50,274 bases of DNA from Gammaproteobacteria bacterium (lineage in GTDB: Bacteria; Pseudomonadota; Gammaproteobacteria; Granulosicoccales; Granulosicoccaceae): positions 1-50,274 of the forward strand of contig JAHQVR010000111.1 in the NCBI GenBank assembly GCA_019634245.1, given 5' to 3'. The notes below the pieces were generated by a model that had not been told where the DNA came from, ran no database searches, and saw nothing but the letters and a program-made list of their open reading frames with translations. The number at the start of each line of letters is the position of its first letter. The first letter of the stretch is position 1. Below are positions 16,939 to 25,900 of this stretch, piece after piece. Position numbers and translations under genes: made by a program.

Positions 16939-17901
16939 ATGGACCCAAACACAACCTTTCAGCAGCCTTCTGACCTTGACATCATTTGCTTCGGTGAGCC
17001 CTTGCTTGAGATCAATGAACAGCCTGACGGCGAAAGGGTTTTCGGCTTTGGTGGCGATACGTCAAACTGCGCGATATCAGCAGCGCGCTGCGGCGCACGT
17101 ACTGGCGTGCTTGCCCAGCTAGGTGACGACGCCCATGGACAGCAATTTTTATCGCTGTGGCAACGGGAAGGTGTATCCACCCAAGGCGTTCGTGTGCTTC
17201 CCAATACCGTTACGGGTAGCTACACGGTTACCCACGATGATGAGGGTCATCACTTTAGTTATGCGCGGGAAGGCTCGGCCGCTAGCCTGATAACATCTCA
17301 GGATGTTCCGACTGAACACATAGCTAAGAGCCGTTATCTGCATGTGTCAGGTATCAGCCAAGCGATATCCGCCAGCGCTGAAGCAGCTGTTTTCACAGCG
17401 ATCGAAACGGCTAGAAATGCGAATGTGACCGTCTCTTACGACACCAACTTACGTTTAAAACTCTGGTCACTTGAGCGCGCTCGGGCTGTAACAAAGGAGG
17501 CAACCTCTCTATCGCAAATTGTGCTGCCAGGGTTTGACGATGCCGTTCAATTAACCCAAAAAAAACACCCCGATGACATTGTTGACTACTACTTAAATAA
17601 TGGCTCTTCCTTGGTGGCTCTAACACTGGGTGCAAAGGGTGTTTTGGTCGCTACTCCGGACAACCGAGAACAGATACCACCATTTTCAGTAAACGTTATT
17701 GATGCCACTGGTGCCGGGGATACTTTCGACGGAGCTTTTTTAAGCCAGCTGGTGAATCAGGTTGATGCATTTTCAGCGGCCCGATTTGCGAATGCTGCAG
17801 GTGCCTTGTCCACGACCTCAATCGGTGCGGTCAACTCCATGCCAACAAAATCTGAAGTGGAACAATATCTTCAGCGGCATAGCTCATCAACCAAAAAGTA
17901 A
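16939..17901 (+). CDS. kdgK: PfkB-family sugar kinase, probable 2-keto-3-deoxygluconate kinase
   Basis: 320 residues with the ribokinase fold. N-terminal IICFGEPLLEINE and GGDTSNCAISAARCGARTGVLAQLGDDAHGQ are the first PfkB signature; DATGAGDTFDGAF (catalytic Asp D261) is the second. Substrate loop YAREGSAASLI is like KDG kinases, which phosphorylate 2-keto-3-deoxygluconate for the Entner-Doudoroff route. Other sugar or fructokinase use cannot be excluded. It is monocistronic, followed by a Crp/Fnr gene 174 bases on. Confidence 0.8.
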   Translation: MDPNTTFQQPSDLDIICFGEPLLEINEQPDGERVFGFGGDTSNCAISAARCGARTGVLAQLGDDAHGQQFLSLWQREGVSTQGVRVLPNTVTGSYTVTHDDEGHHFSYAREGSAASLITSQDVPTEHIAKSRYLHVSGISQAISASAEAAVFTAIETARNANVTVSYDTNLRLKLWSLERARAVTKEATSLSQIVLPGFDDAVQLTQKKHPDDIVDYYLNNGSSLVALTLGAKGVLVATPDNREQIPPFSVNVIDATGAGDTFDGAFLSQLVNQVDAFSAARFANAAGALSTTSIGAVNSMPTKSEVEQYLQRHSSSTKK

Positions 17902-18075
17902 TAATACACTTACGTCGCTGTTTGTTTTGAAATCGGATATGCTCTCAATCCTTCTTGACCCAGTGCAATGGGGATCGTGAAGTTGACTCCTGCGCGTTCT
18001 AAATACGCCTACAAGTAACCTGCGATAAAGGTTTTTCCCACTTACTGGACCGCTATTCAGCTAAGCAAGTACACA

Positions 18076-18774
18076 ATGAGCAGAGGGGATTCCAACGTAT
18101 CCGCAGCCATGTTGGCGGACTTCGAACTATTTCAAAACCTGGAAACCGCTGACCGGGAATCAATTGCCAAACAGGCCCGCCGACATCACTTGCAGAAAGG
18201 CCAATACGTTATATCTGCATCCAATAAAAACCGCGATGTGTTTTTTATTCTCAAAGGGCATGTAGGCGTTTGTTCATTTTCGGAAAACGGGAAACAGGTA
18301 CAGTTTGATCAACTAACCCCTGGAATGATGTTTGGCGAATTAGCAGCGATCGATGGAGGTAGCCGCAGTAGTGACTGTATCGCAGACTCAGAGCTCGAGC
18401 TGATCTCTTTATCGAGCAAGGCCTTCCTTGAAGCGATGTATGAACATCAAGCGGTTAACAAAGCCGTATTGGATAGATTAGCCGGACTCGTTCGCTCAAA
18501 TATGCAAAAGGTTTTCGAGTTCAGTGCCTATACTGTGGCACAACGAGTACGTTGTGAGCTCCTTAGGCTTGCTTCCCACGGCCACAGCCGCGGCTCAGAA
18601 GTCATACTGTTTGAGGTGCCTACTCATGCCGAGATAGCCACACGCATCAGCTCACACCGAGAAGCGGTCACTAGGGAATTGAAAAATCTTGAAAACGCCG
18701 GTGTCATCACTTGGCGGCCACGTACCTACGTGATCCATGACGTCACTAATTTACGTGATGGTATCCGGTCCTAG
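18076..18774 (+). CDS. Crp/Fnr-family transcriptional regulator
   Basis: 232 residues. N-terminal cyclic-nucleotide-binding-type barrel (SASNKNRDVFFILKGHVGV and GMMFGELAAIDGGSRSSDCIA, the phosphate-cassette position), long dimer helix, then a winged HTH (VPTHAEIATRISSHREAVTRELKNLENAGVI). No FNR-type cysteine cluster is seen, so a nucleotide-binding CRP-like mode is more likely than an iron-sulfur one. It is convergent with the RiPP-like operon and ends 19 bases before that operon's terminator T-run. Confidence 0.9.
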   Translation: MSRGDSNVSAAMLADFELFQNLETADRESIAKQARRHHLQKGQYVISASNKNRDVFFILKGHVGVCSFSENGKQVQFDQLTPGMMFGELAAIDGGSRSSDCIADSELELISLSSKAFLEAMYEHQAVNKAVLDRLAGLVRSNMQKVFEFSAYTVAQRVRCELLRLASHGHSRGSEVILFEVPTHAEIATRISSHREAVTRELKNLENAGVITWRPRTYVIHDVTNLRDGIRS

Positions 18775-18792
18775 TAATTTCGACGCCAATAG

Positions 18793-18844
18793 AAAAAAGC
18801 TCTACATCTCAGCAATATAATTTTCCATTTGCTGAGTTGTAGAG
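18793..18844 (-). terminator. Rho-independent terminator of the YcaO/TfuA operon
   Basis: Read on the minus strand, a 15-base stem (18844-18830 with 18814-18800, 14 of 15 pairs, one A-A mismatch) closes a 15-base loop and is followed directly by C and six T's (18798-18793). The T-run is on the minus side only; on the plus strand there is none. It lies about 220 bases after the stop of the repeat-protein gene and past the end of the repeat DNA, so the whole array is in the transcript. Confidence 0.8.
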
Positions 18845-18937
18845 GTGTTCGGGCAGCCTGGTTTAACTACTGCCTCGAGCGCACTCGCAAATATTCACTA
18901 TCGTTGACTATCCTCTCGCCGAATCCCAGCCATTCGT

Positions 18938-19248
18938 GACACGCCTATGGCTGGTCAGTTTGCAACCGTTCGTGACACGCCGATGGCCCCTCAGTTCCCA
19001 ACCGATCGCGAAACGCCGATGGCCCGTCAGTTTCCAACCGCACGTGACACGCCGATGGCTCGTCAGTTTCCAACCGCACGTGACACGCCGATGGCTCGGG
19101 AGTTGCCAACCGCACGCGATACACCAATGGCTCGGGAGTTCCCGACAGCACGCGATACACCGATGGCTCGTGAAACGCCAATCGCACGCGACACACCGAT
19201 CGCTCGAGAGACCCCGATTGCACGCGATACACCAATCGCTCGGGAAGT
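18938..19248. repeat. Tandem array of 18-bp units in a 36-bp higher-order repeat
   Basis: About seventeen 18-bp units in register. From about 19245 down to 19066 they encode SRAIGV/SRAVGN on the minus strand. From 19065 to about 18938 the same units go on but carry TGA at one fixed serine position (19063, 19027, 18991, 18955, spaced exactly 36 bases). The plus strand is also open through the array because third codon positions of both frames coincide; I treat that as a shadow. Units further from the gene hold more amino-acid-changing differences. Confidence 0.9.
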
Positions 19249-19710
19249 ACCTGCAGCCCTTCTATCTGGCTCGTGCTGCATGTCTTCACCCAACAGAACA
19301 CTAGTTATAAGGTTATCCACAGACCCCGAATCCACCGTTAGACAAACGGTATTATCGGAGTGATCGAGCACCCACATATCAAGTCCTTCGGCAACCGGTT
19401 GACCACCCTCTTCACTGTCAAAGTGGACACCGGAAAAATTGGCCGGCTCGCCGTTGCCGCTGACCATAAATACCATCGGACGGGGGCTGCGGACATAAAC
19501 ATCATCGATAACAAATCCGACGACCTTGGCGAGCATCAGTTTCTGTTCAGCCTTACTTCCGTCGTTCGTTACTGGTGGAGTTGGCTCCGATCCAAGGTTT
19601 TTAATTTCTAATCCAGAAAACGGATAACCATAGAGTCGAACCAAGCTGTCACTGAGTAACGCGCCCCGGTCAAACTGATTCGTTCTTGGTTTAATATCAA
19701 CATCAAGCAT
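19063..19710 (-). CDS. Candidate RiPP precursor with ten C-terminal hexapeptide repeats
   Basis: 215 residues from the ATG at 19710, chosen because GGAG sits seven bases before it and this clears the upstream stop by 25 bases. Residues 1-155 are a non-repetitive acidic domain with beta-strand character (VVGFVIDDVYVR, DMWVLDHSDNTVCLTVDSG) and no signal peptide. Residues 156-215 are ten hexapeptides: five SRAIGV, then alternating SRAVGN and SRAIGV. EPDRRAAGT before them may be a leader-core boundary. It is the last gene of an operon with YcaO, TfuA and a HExxH protease. That context suggests a modified multi-core peptide. I know no family for the N-terminal domain; a structural substrate protein is the alternative. 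Confidence 0.75.
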   Translation of the reverse strand: MLDVDIKPRTNQFDRGALLSDSLVRLYGYPFSGLEIKNLGSEPTPPVTNDGSKAEQKLMLAKVVGFVIDDVYVRSPRPMVFMVSGNGEPANFSGVHFDSEEGGQPVAEGLDMWVLDHSDNTVCLTVDSGSVDNLITSVLLGEDMQHEPDRRAAGTSRAIGVSRAIGVSRAIGVSRAIGVSRAIGVSRAVGNSRAIGVSRAVGNSRAIGVSRAVGN

Positions 19711-19735
19711 GGTAAATCTCCAGTTGCTCTCTTTC

Positions 19736-20938
19736 TTAGTGATACAAAATTTCACGCCAGGTTAGCGCTTCCATAATGACTTCCTGGTATCGACCACCGG
19801 TTATCAATTCGTCACTCACAAATAAAGCGTCAGTTATCGATTGAAAATCCATGAAATGAGCAGGTAACTGCAGACAGCTTTCCGCCAGCATGAAACCAAG
19901 AAGGTCACGTGAGGTCTTCATCGCTTCTATAAATTCATCACGATGCAAACGATAAATGTTCTGCGTCTCCAAGCAGGGCATACGCGCTGCCTCATCGCTC
20001 ACCGCTTTGGAACGGCCAACGGGTGTGGGAATTGGCACATCCATATCTTGTAGAACCGCTTGATAGATTCCCACATAGATATCGTAGAGTGCACCAATGA
20101 GCGGCTCGGCCATTTCATGGAGCTCACGTGGCCCTAAATCTGCCAGTGGAACGTTAGGGCTCGCGACCTGGGACATGCGCTTGGCATTGGATGCGAGCCT
20201 AATATAGGAAGTGGGGGAGATCTGACCAAACTGTGACCACTGGTTAGGCTGGTAAAGATTTCCCTGGGTCGCATCCAAAACACGTTCTAAAAATCCATCG
20301 AAATGGAGGACAGACAACAACGACATCCAATCGGCGGCCGCTTCATGGAAGGCCTTATAGGTTGAAGTTACCGTTCGAGCTGTTGGTGTACCAATTTGTT
20401 CGAACAATATGATGTGAGCACACTCATGTGCCAGTATGTCAAAGCTTAAGCAGAAAGGTTGAGTTATACCTTCATCACTGACCTGAAAACCAGTTTCGAT
20501 AAATCGATCCCCTGCCTGGGCATTATTCCAATCAACGAACGGAATAAGCTGGATTTTTTTCTGCCTTCTACCCGTTAGTTTGTATCCAAAATACGTTTCC
20601 CACACATCCAAAGCTCGTCGAACTGAACCGAACATGTGCACACAGCAAAAGTGTTCAGTACCCTCATCCACAAACTGCAGATCAGCTTCGGTGCGAGGCA
20701 CAAAAGGTTCAGCTAACTCTCCTCTGATAATTGGGGGTTCGTGCTCAGCAAACGGGCGTTTATGGGCAGAATTTATGACAACCAGCTCATCATCAGAGGG
20801 CCCCACGCCCATGAGTTGGGGTACCGACGACAGACACACACTCTCTGATTGTGTTTTGCCATCCCCAAATGGGCCTACCGGGTATAAATTGACCCAAATT
20901 CCCGAGCCCGAGAAATCATCGTTCAATGAAATGCCCAT
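19736..20938 (-). CDS. HExxH metalloprotease-like protein of the YcaO/TfuA operon
   Basis: 400 residues, no signal peptide, so cytoplasmic. HECAH at 171-175 in a helix (FDILAHECAHIILFE) supplies two zinc ligands. HEAAADWMSL at 198-207 resembles the NExxSD segment of thermolysin-type gluzincins and offers E199 as the third, 24 residues on. The N-terminal 130 residues look like a separate domain. It starts eight bases after the TfuA stop and ends 25 bases before the repeat protein. A role in cutting leader from core, or between repeats, is inferred. No closer family recognised. Confidence 0.75.
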   Translation of the reverse strand: MGISLNDDFSGSGIWVNLYPVGPFGDGKTQSESVCLSSVPQLMGVGPSDDELVVINSAHKRPFAEHEPPIIRGELAEPFVPRTEADLQFVDEGTEHFCCVHMFGSVRRALDVWETYFGYKLTGRRQKKIQLIPFVDWNNAQAGDRFIETGFQVSDEGITQPFCLSFDILAHECAHIILFEQIGTPTARTVTSTYKAFHEAAADWMSLLSVLHFDGFLERVLDATQGNLYQPNQWSQFGQISPTSYIRLASNAKRMSQVASPNVPLADLGPRELHEMAEPLIGALYDIYVGIYQAVLQDMDVPIPTPVGRSKAVSDEAARMPCLETQNIYRLHRDEFIEAMKTSRDLLGFMLAESCLQLPAHFMDFQSITDALFVSDELITGGRYQEVIMEALTWREILYH

Positions 20939-20946
20939 GCGCTAAC

Positions 20947-21765
20947 TCAGTTAGCAACAGTTGGGTCGATAAACCGATTCTCGTAATTGGGTCCAGTTAT
21001 TTCTGCCACCGCTGCATTCCAAACATCGGTAGCTTCAAACTCAATCGAAACTGGAGGGGTGAGCCCAGTTGATCGCATATTTGATAATAATTTGAGCATT
21101 TCCACAGCGTCGTCCGCTTTCTGATTAATCTTGTGGGTATCAATCCAGTTAGTAAGCTCTGCTAATCTTTCAGCACTCATATGCAAACCGAATTCCGCAT
21201 GATTAAGAACGGCCTTAAAACTTCGTTGTTGATAGAACTGAGTTTTAGCAAAGTCGACCAACGCTTTGGCTTCATCAAAAGTAATAATGTTGTGGCGAGA
21301 ACATTCCATCATTGTTGATCGAATATTAACCATTGCTTCTGAGATTGGAGTAAAACCCAACATATCAGGAGCATGAATAACCGCAACTTCATCATCATCT
21401 TCAAACGTTTCTTCCGGATATCCCGGATAAGAACCGGTTACATACGCATTAAAAATTAAACCACTACCGCGCATGCCAAAGCAGTGCAACTCAGCCGCTC
21501 TTAAAGCACCCATACTAGAGCACCCAAACACTGTTACGCTCTGTGATAAAAGCCACATTATCTCTTTATGCCAAACCGCTGGTTCGTTTAAAAAAACACC
21601 ATCGATTAACGCAATAACATCGGGTTTATATTTTTGAAAACATAAAAATAAATCACCCATTCCTGCAGGAGGTAAAAAAGTTGCATCTAAATATTGCTCA
21701 GCATCACGATGCGAAATCGTTGGCCCCGCAAACACACAAACCGTTAAGTCTTGATGTTTTGTCAC
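20947..21765 (-). CDS. TfuA-like protein, YcaO partner
   Basis: 272 residues. The N-terminal half is a clear TfuA core: VCVFAGPTISHRDAEQY, PPAGMGDLF, DVIALIDGVFLNEPAVWHKEIMWLL and FGCSSMGALRAAEL. TfuA proteins work with YcaO enzymes in peptide-backbone thioamidation, shown for methyl-coenzyme M reductase and thioviridamide-type products, and are thought to deliver or release sulfide. The C-terminal 100 residues are helical and less typical. Its start overlaps the ycaO stop by four bases (ATGA, 21762-21765). Confidence 0.9.
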   Translation of the reverse strand: MTKHQDLTVCVFAGPTISHRDAEQYLDATFLPPAGMGDLFLCFQKYKPDVIALIDGVFLNEPAVWHKEIMWLLSQSVTVFGCSSMGALRAAELHCFGMRGSGLIFNAYVTGSYPGYPEETFEDDDEVAVIHAPDMLGFTPISEAMVNIRSTMMECSRHNIITFDEAKALVDFAKTQFYQQRSFKAVLNHAEFGLHMSAERLAELTNWIDTHKINQKADDAVEMLKLLSNMRSTGLTPPVSIEFEATDVWNAAVAEITGPNYENRFIDPTVAN

Positions 21766-22967
21766 GCGATTCGTTTCCCTGGCGTGTACGCAGCATTGTC
21801 ATCCATACCTTCTAATCCAGGCACAACAACTTTAACGACAGGAATGTCAAACTCTGGCTTGGTTAAATCAATTGCTAGTGCCTGCTGTATTCCGCAAGCC
21901 TTCAGTTTGGTCAAAATGAAATCAAGATCACCTTGAAAGGTATCCGTGGAGTAGTCCACGCTATTACCAAAAGAGCGCTTTCCTCGATTAGTGCGATGCA
22001 ACAAATGGCAATATTTCTTTCGCTCTGATCGATAGTCGGCTGCGTACAAACTTGGCGGCATGTCATCTCGGGCACCAGTTATGTATGTAGCCCGTGCTTG
22101 AGCTGCCTCAGTTACCGCTCGGCATAGTGCAACTTTGGAATCAAGGTGACAGCCTGTCCCAAATTCTGGATCGGTGTTATCCGCCGCTCCCGAAGCGATC
22201 AGCGCCCGATAGACCGGAATAGTGCAATCGGAGGTGAGATTCCAAATAGAGATATCTAAATCGGCGGCTCTGACTTTTTCGATCAAATCACCAATCACCG
22301 GATCTGCAATGCTGTCGAGCCTCACACCAGTTGTACCTTTTTTTAACAATCCAGAGTGATTCCAAAGTGCCACTGCATCCCGTTCAATCACTTCACAGAT
22401 CGCATGGGAGATAGCTTCTAACAGCGTATTCCCCGACGCCAGGCCATTAGTGTCTGACGGGAAATACCCTGCAAACGCGCTTAGTGGCTTTGTGCAATCG
22501 ATATCCACCATCTCTACGGGCACCAGCACCTTAGAGTCTGAAAATAAGTCAGTGGCTTCGATCCAGTCCATCGCTTCATTGAGGTCGACGGTGCGCAAGT
22601 CTGCGCGAGGGAGTTTGTCAACATCGGCCAGTGTGTAAGACTGAGACAATTCACTGACTGACCCCGAAATAATAGGATGGGATAAGTTTTCAGCATGAAA
22701 ACACTCGATGGATTCCATCATGGCGGATACCTTGGCGGCCATCAATGACAGGCCTTTGCCCTGCGCCATCACATTGGATTTCGAGTTGGGTCGGCAGGCG
22801 GTCGCGACAGCGATGCCCAAACGATCCATCCCGGTGACGTTAGCCAGACGGGTAATGCCAATTTCAGGGGCACACGCCTGGGCTTTTGCCAGAGACTCTT
22901 CCGGTACGCAGTAGCGATGAGTGCCGGATGTAATACTTTTCTCAACGACAGTGTTGGATATGTTCAT
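21762..22967 (-). CDS. YcaO-domain ATP-dependent peptide-modifying enzyme
   Basis: 401 residues. The ATP/Mg-binding acidic motifs of YcaO are present: SAMMESIECFHAE (near 86-98) and GNTLLEAISHAICEVIERDAVALW (near 178-201). The start KSNVMAQGKGLSLMAAKVSAM is also family-typical. The C-terminus ends AAYTPGKRIA, as in TfuA-associated YcaOs, without the Pro-rich tail of azoline-forming cyclodehydratases. With TfuA next to it, thioamide formation is the best guess; azoline formation on the repeat serines is the alternative. It overlaps both neighbours by four bases, so expression is tightly coupled. Confidence 0.92.
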   Translation of the reverse strand: MNISNTVVEKSITSGTHRYCVPEESLAKAQACAPEIGITRLANVTGMDRLGIAVATACRPNSKSNVMAQGKGLSLMAAKVSAMMESIECFHAENLSHPIISGSVSELSQSYTLADVDKLPRADLRTVDLNEAMDWIEATDLFSDSKVLVPVEMVDIDCTKPLSAFAGYFPSDTNGLASGNTLLEAISHAICEVIERDAVALWNHSGLLKKGTTGVRLDSIADPVIGDLIEKVRAADLDISIWNLTSDCTIPVYRALIASGAADNTDPEFGTGCHLDSKVALCRAVTEAAQARATYITGARDDMPPSLYAADYRSERKKYCHLLHRTNRGKRSFGNSVDYSTDTFQGDLDFILTKLKACGIQQALAIDLTKPEFDIPVVKVVVPGLEGMDDNAAYTPGKRIA

Positions 22968-25900
22968 TCCTTAAACGTTTTCAGCAGCTCTGATGCATTA
23001 ATGAGTAGCGCCGAATCTTGACCTTGTGTGAAAGAAGCCAACAAAGTGCGCGCCTCACCCAAGGTTTGCTCGATCGTCATAGATTGTTTGGACTCATATC
23101 TCAATAAGCTCAACACGGCTCGTAACTCCAGTGATTTCATACCAAATTGCTGGGCAATTGATACCGCTTGTCTACAATCCTCATGTATTTGATCGTGGTT
23201 ATGTTCTCCCGTCAAGTAAGAACACCACGCTCGCAAACGCATCAACTCCGAGCCGTAATATTCAATGCCACTTTGCCGCGCCTCTTCCAGTGCTTGATTT
23301 AGCACCGCTAGCGCCTGGGTATAATTTTTCTGCCTAGATAGGAAAATCGCTTTCATACTCTCGAAAACACCAGAATCCTCTCGCGTACCAATATCTACCT
23401 GCAGCTCCATACCAGACATAAATTCGACAAATCCATTCGCAGTATCACCCATCTGCGCGGTAGCCCAGCCCCGATAGATTTGACCTTTAGCCAAATGATC
23501 TGGAGAACCATGTTGGTCCGCAAACTCAATCATTTTCGTGGCTTCAGCTTTTAGGACGGGAAAATTTTCTTGATACACCATCAACATCAGGCAGATATCT
23601 AATGCATGAGCAATACTTCCGACATGTTTTGACTCATAAGCCCATTCCAGTGACTCATTGACACTATCCAGGGAGTCATCCAGATCTCCTGTCAACCATT
23701 GAACCAAACCGCGTTCACCTAATGCACAAACTTTCGCGTCGTGCCCCCCATAGAGTGAAGCTCCGTTTAAATGTCGTTCAGCATCATAGAGTTCCATTCC
23801 CTTTGTTAGATGTTCATAACAGCCATTCATATCTCCTAAATTGAATAATGTGGCCCATTGACAATGATGTGCTTGCATTCGTAGCTCAGCATCCTGTAGC
23901 TCCTCAGAGAGTTCTATTAACTCATCTGCTCGTTCCTGATGAACCTTAAAATTATATGAAATACGCCACCAACCAAAATACGCCGTGAAATGCAGTTCGC
24001 TCACCGGGGTTACCTGACATAAGTCGATAGCTGCAGAATAAGCCTCGTGCACTTCTGGCACTCCGGGCCCTTTCGTGAACGTTAACGCAGATGCCAAACC
24101 TAACTGCATTTCAAGCTCCAGGTCTAAATCTTCGCTCTCCGGTGGCAGAGATTGCAGCAGCGCAATCCCATTTCTATAGTGCGAGACCGCTTCCACATTC
24201 GCCGACAAGGCCGCGGCGATTCGGCCAGCCCTACGCCAATAAGATACCGCTTGCTGTAATGAACCAGCTTGAGTGAAATGCATCGCAATAATCTCAAGAT
24301 CAGCGTACTCAGGCTCCTTAGAGCCTTCGGTGTAGGCACGAGCTAATATACGGTGAGCTTTCCGACGATCACTTTTTAACAGGCTTCCATAAGCAATTTC
24401 CCGAAGCAACGCATGGGTAAAAACATAGCTTGTCTGATCAGGGCCTTGATGGAGTATGTTCTGTTCAACCAGTGTATTCAGTCTGGTTTCTACATTACCT
24501 ACAAATTCAGGAAGAATTCTTTTTAGATACGGCAGCGTAAATACCGAACCAATCACAGATGCATATTGCACCACGCTTCGAGTCAACTGATCATCACCTA
24601 ACCGAGTAAACAATGCATCTTTGATATCCAAGGGTATGACTATGTTGTTTGCAGAACCATCTAATGGAGCTTTGTTCTTGGCTTGAACCAACGCCGCTTT
24701 GGTCATTTCTTCCATGAACAATGGCGTACCTCCCGAACGATCAACAATTTCCTGTTTTACAGCGTTAGGAAGAGATTGGTTGGACACCAGTGAATTGACA
24801 AACTGCTGCGCCTCCAGCTCTGTTAGTTCTTCGAGTTTGAGTTTCAGAGGCGTGGAGGAATTTAGCAGCTTGTCTTCTTCCGTTTCGCGAGTCGTTAAAC
24901 AGGTAAGTACCGGAGAGTCACTTTCGATTAACAAGCGAATGACCTCAAGCGAAGTGTTATCTATCCACTGGATATCCTCCACAACAATCACAGTGGGTTT
25001 ATCTGAAATTCGAGCGATTATTTGTGTAAACACATGCTCAATGCTGTGGCTGGCAAGTTCTGGTTCTGTACTTTCCTGTACTCCATCCCAAAACAGCGGT
25101 ATTTGGTATTGTTGGCGTTCACCGTCACTGGTTACACCAGAACTAGATTGCTGTGCAACCGGATTTAAGCTGAGAGACTTTTTGGTCTGCAAGTAACCTG
25201 ACTCGCCCAAATACACTTCCGAAACGGCAGCAAAAGGATGCAACACGGTGTTCTGCCTTGAAGCCACGCACTGAAAAACCAAATACTGATAGGGAGAAAT
25301 GATAATTTTGAGCAGCTCACGCACCAAACGGGATTTTCCAATACCCGCAGAACCACTGATGATAAGACTCCGGTTTCCACCTGCTAGTACTTCGTTCCAC
25401 ACAGCAACCAGCGCCTCGAATTCTGTTTTACGACCTATAAACTCAGATTCTCCACCACGCCTACGGCTCTCATACCGATCGAGTTCTTGATTTCTGTTTT
25501 TAACCTCCCAGCACCGAACCGGAGTCAACACATTTTTTATATTTTGGACGCCTTTGTCTTCACATTCGAAACTGCGGCCGATTAACTCGTAAGTATCATC
25601 TGAGATCAGCACGCTGTTTGGTTCTGCCAGTTCCTGTAGACGAGCAGCCAAATTGGGCGCCAGCCCTACCGCAATATGCTGGCGTGAGGCACCTTCACCA
25701 ACCTCATCACCGATAACCACCTCTCCGGTAGCGATTCCAATGCGCAGTCTCAAGGGTTCACGCAAGCCAAGTTCTCGGTGAAGTTCAAGTTGGCGAAATA
25801 CCGACACGACATCTAAGGCTGCCGCTGCAGCGCGTTCAGCAGCATCCTCCAAAGAATTCGGATATCCGAAGAACACCAAAATTCCATCACCAATGTATCT

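Noticed and set aside
18955..19065. Selenocysteine insertion at the repeated TGA codons
   Set aside because: No hairpin immediately 3' of each TGA is apparent, and changes pile up after the stop as expected for untranslated DNA.
18938..19248. Repeat array as a CRISPR
   Set aside because: Units are contiguous 18/36-bp copies without unique spacers, and no cas genes are present.
18947..19363. Plus-strand open frame through the repeat array (DTPMAR/QFPTAR repeats)
   Set aside because: No ribosome site and no conserved extension. Third positions of both frames coincide, so it stays open as a shadow of the minus-strand gene. The minus-strand frame has an operon, a good ribosome site and a terminator.
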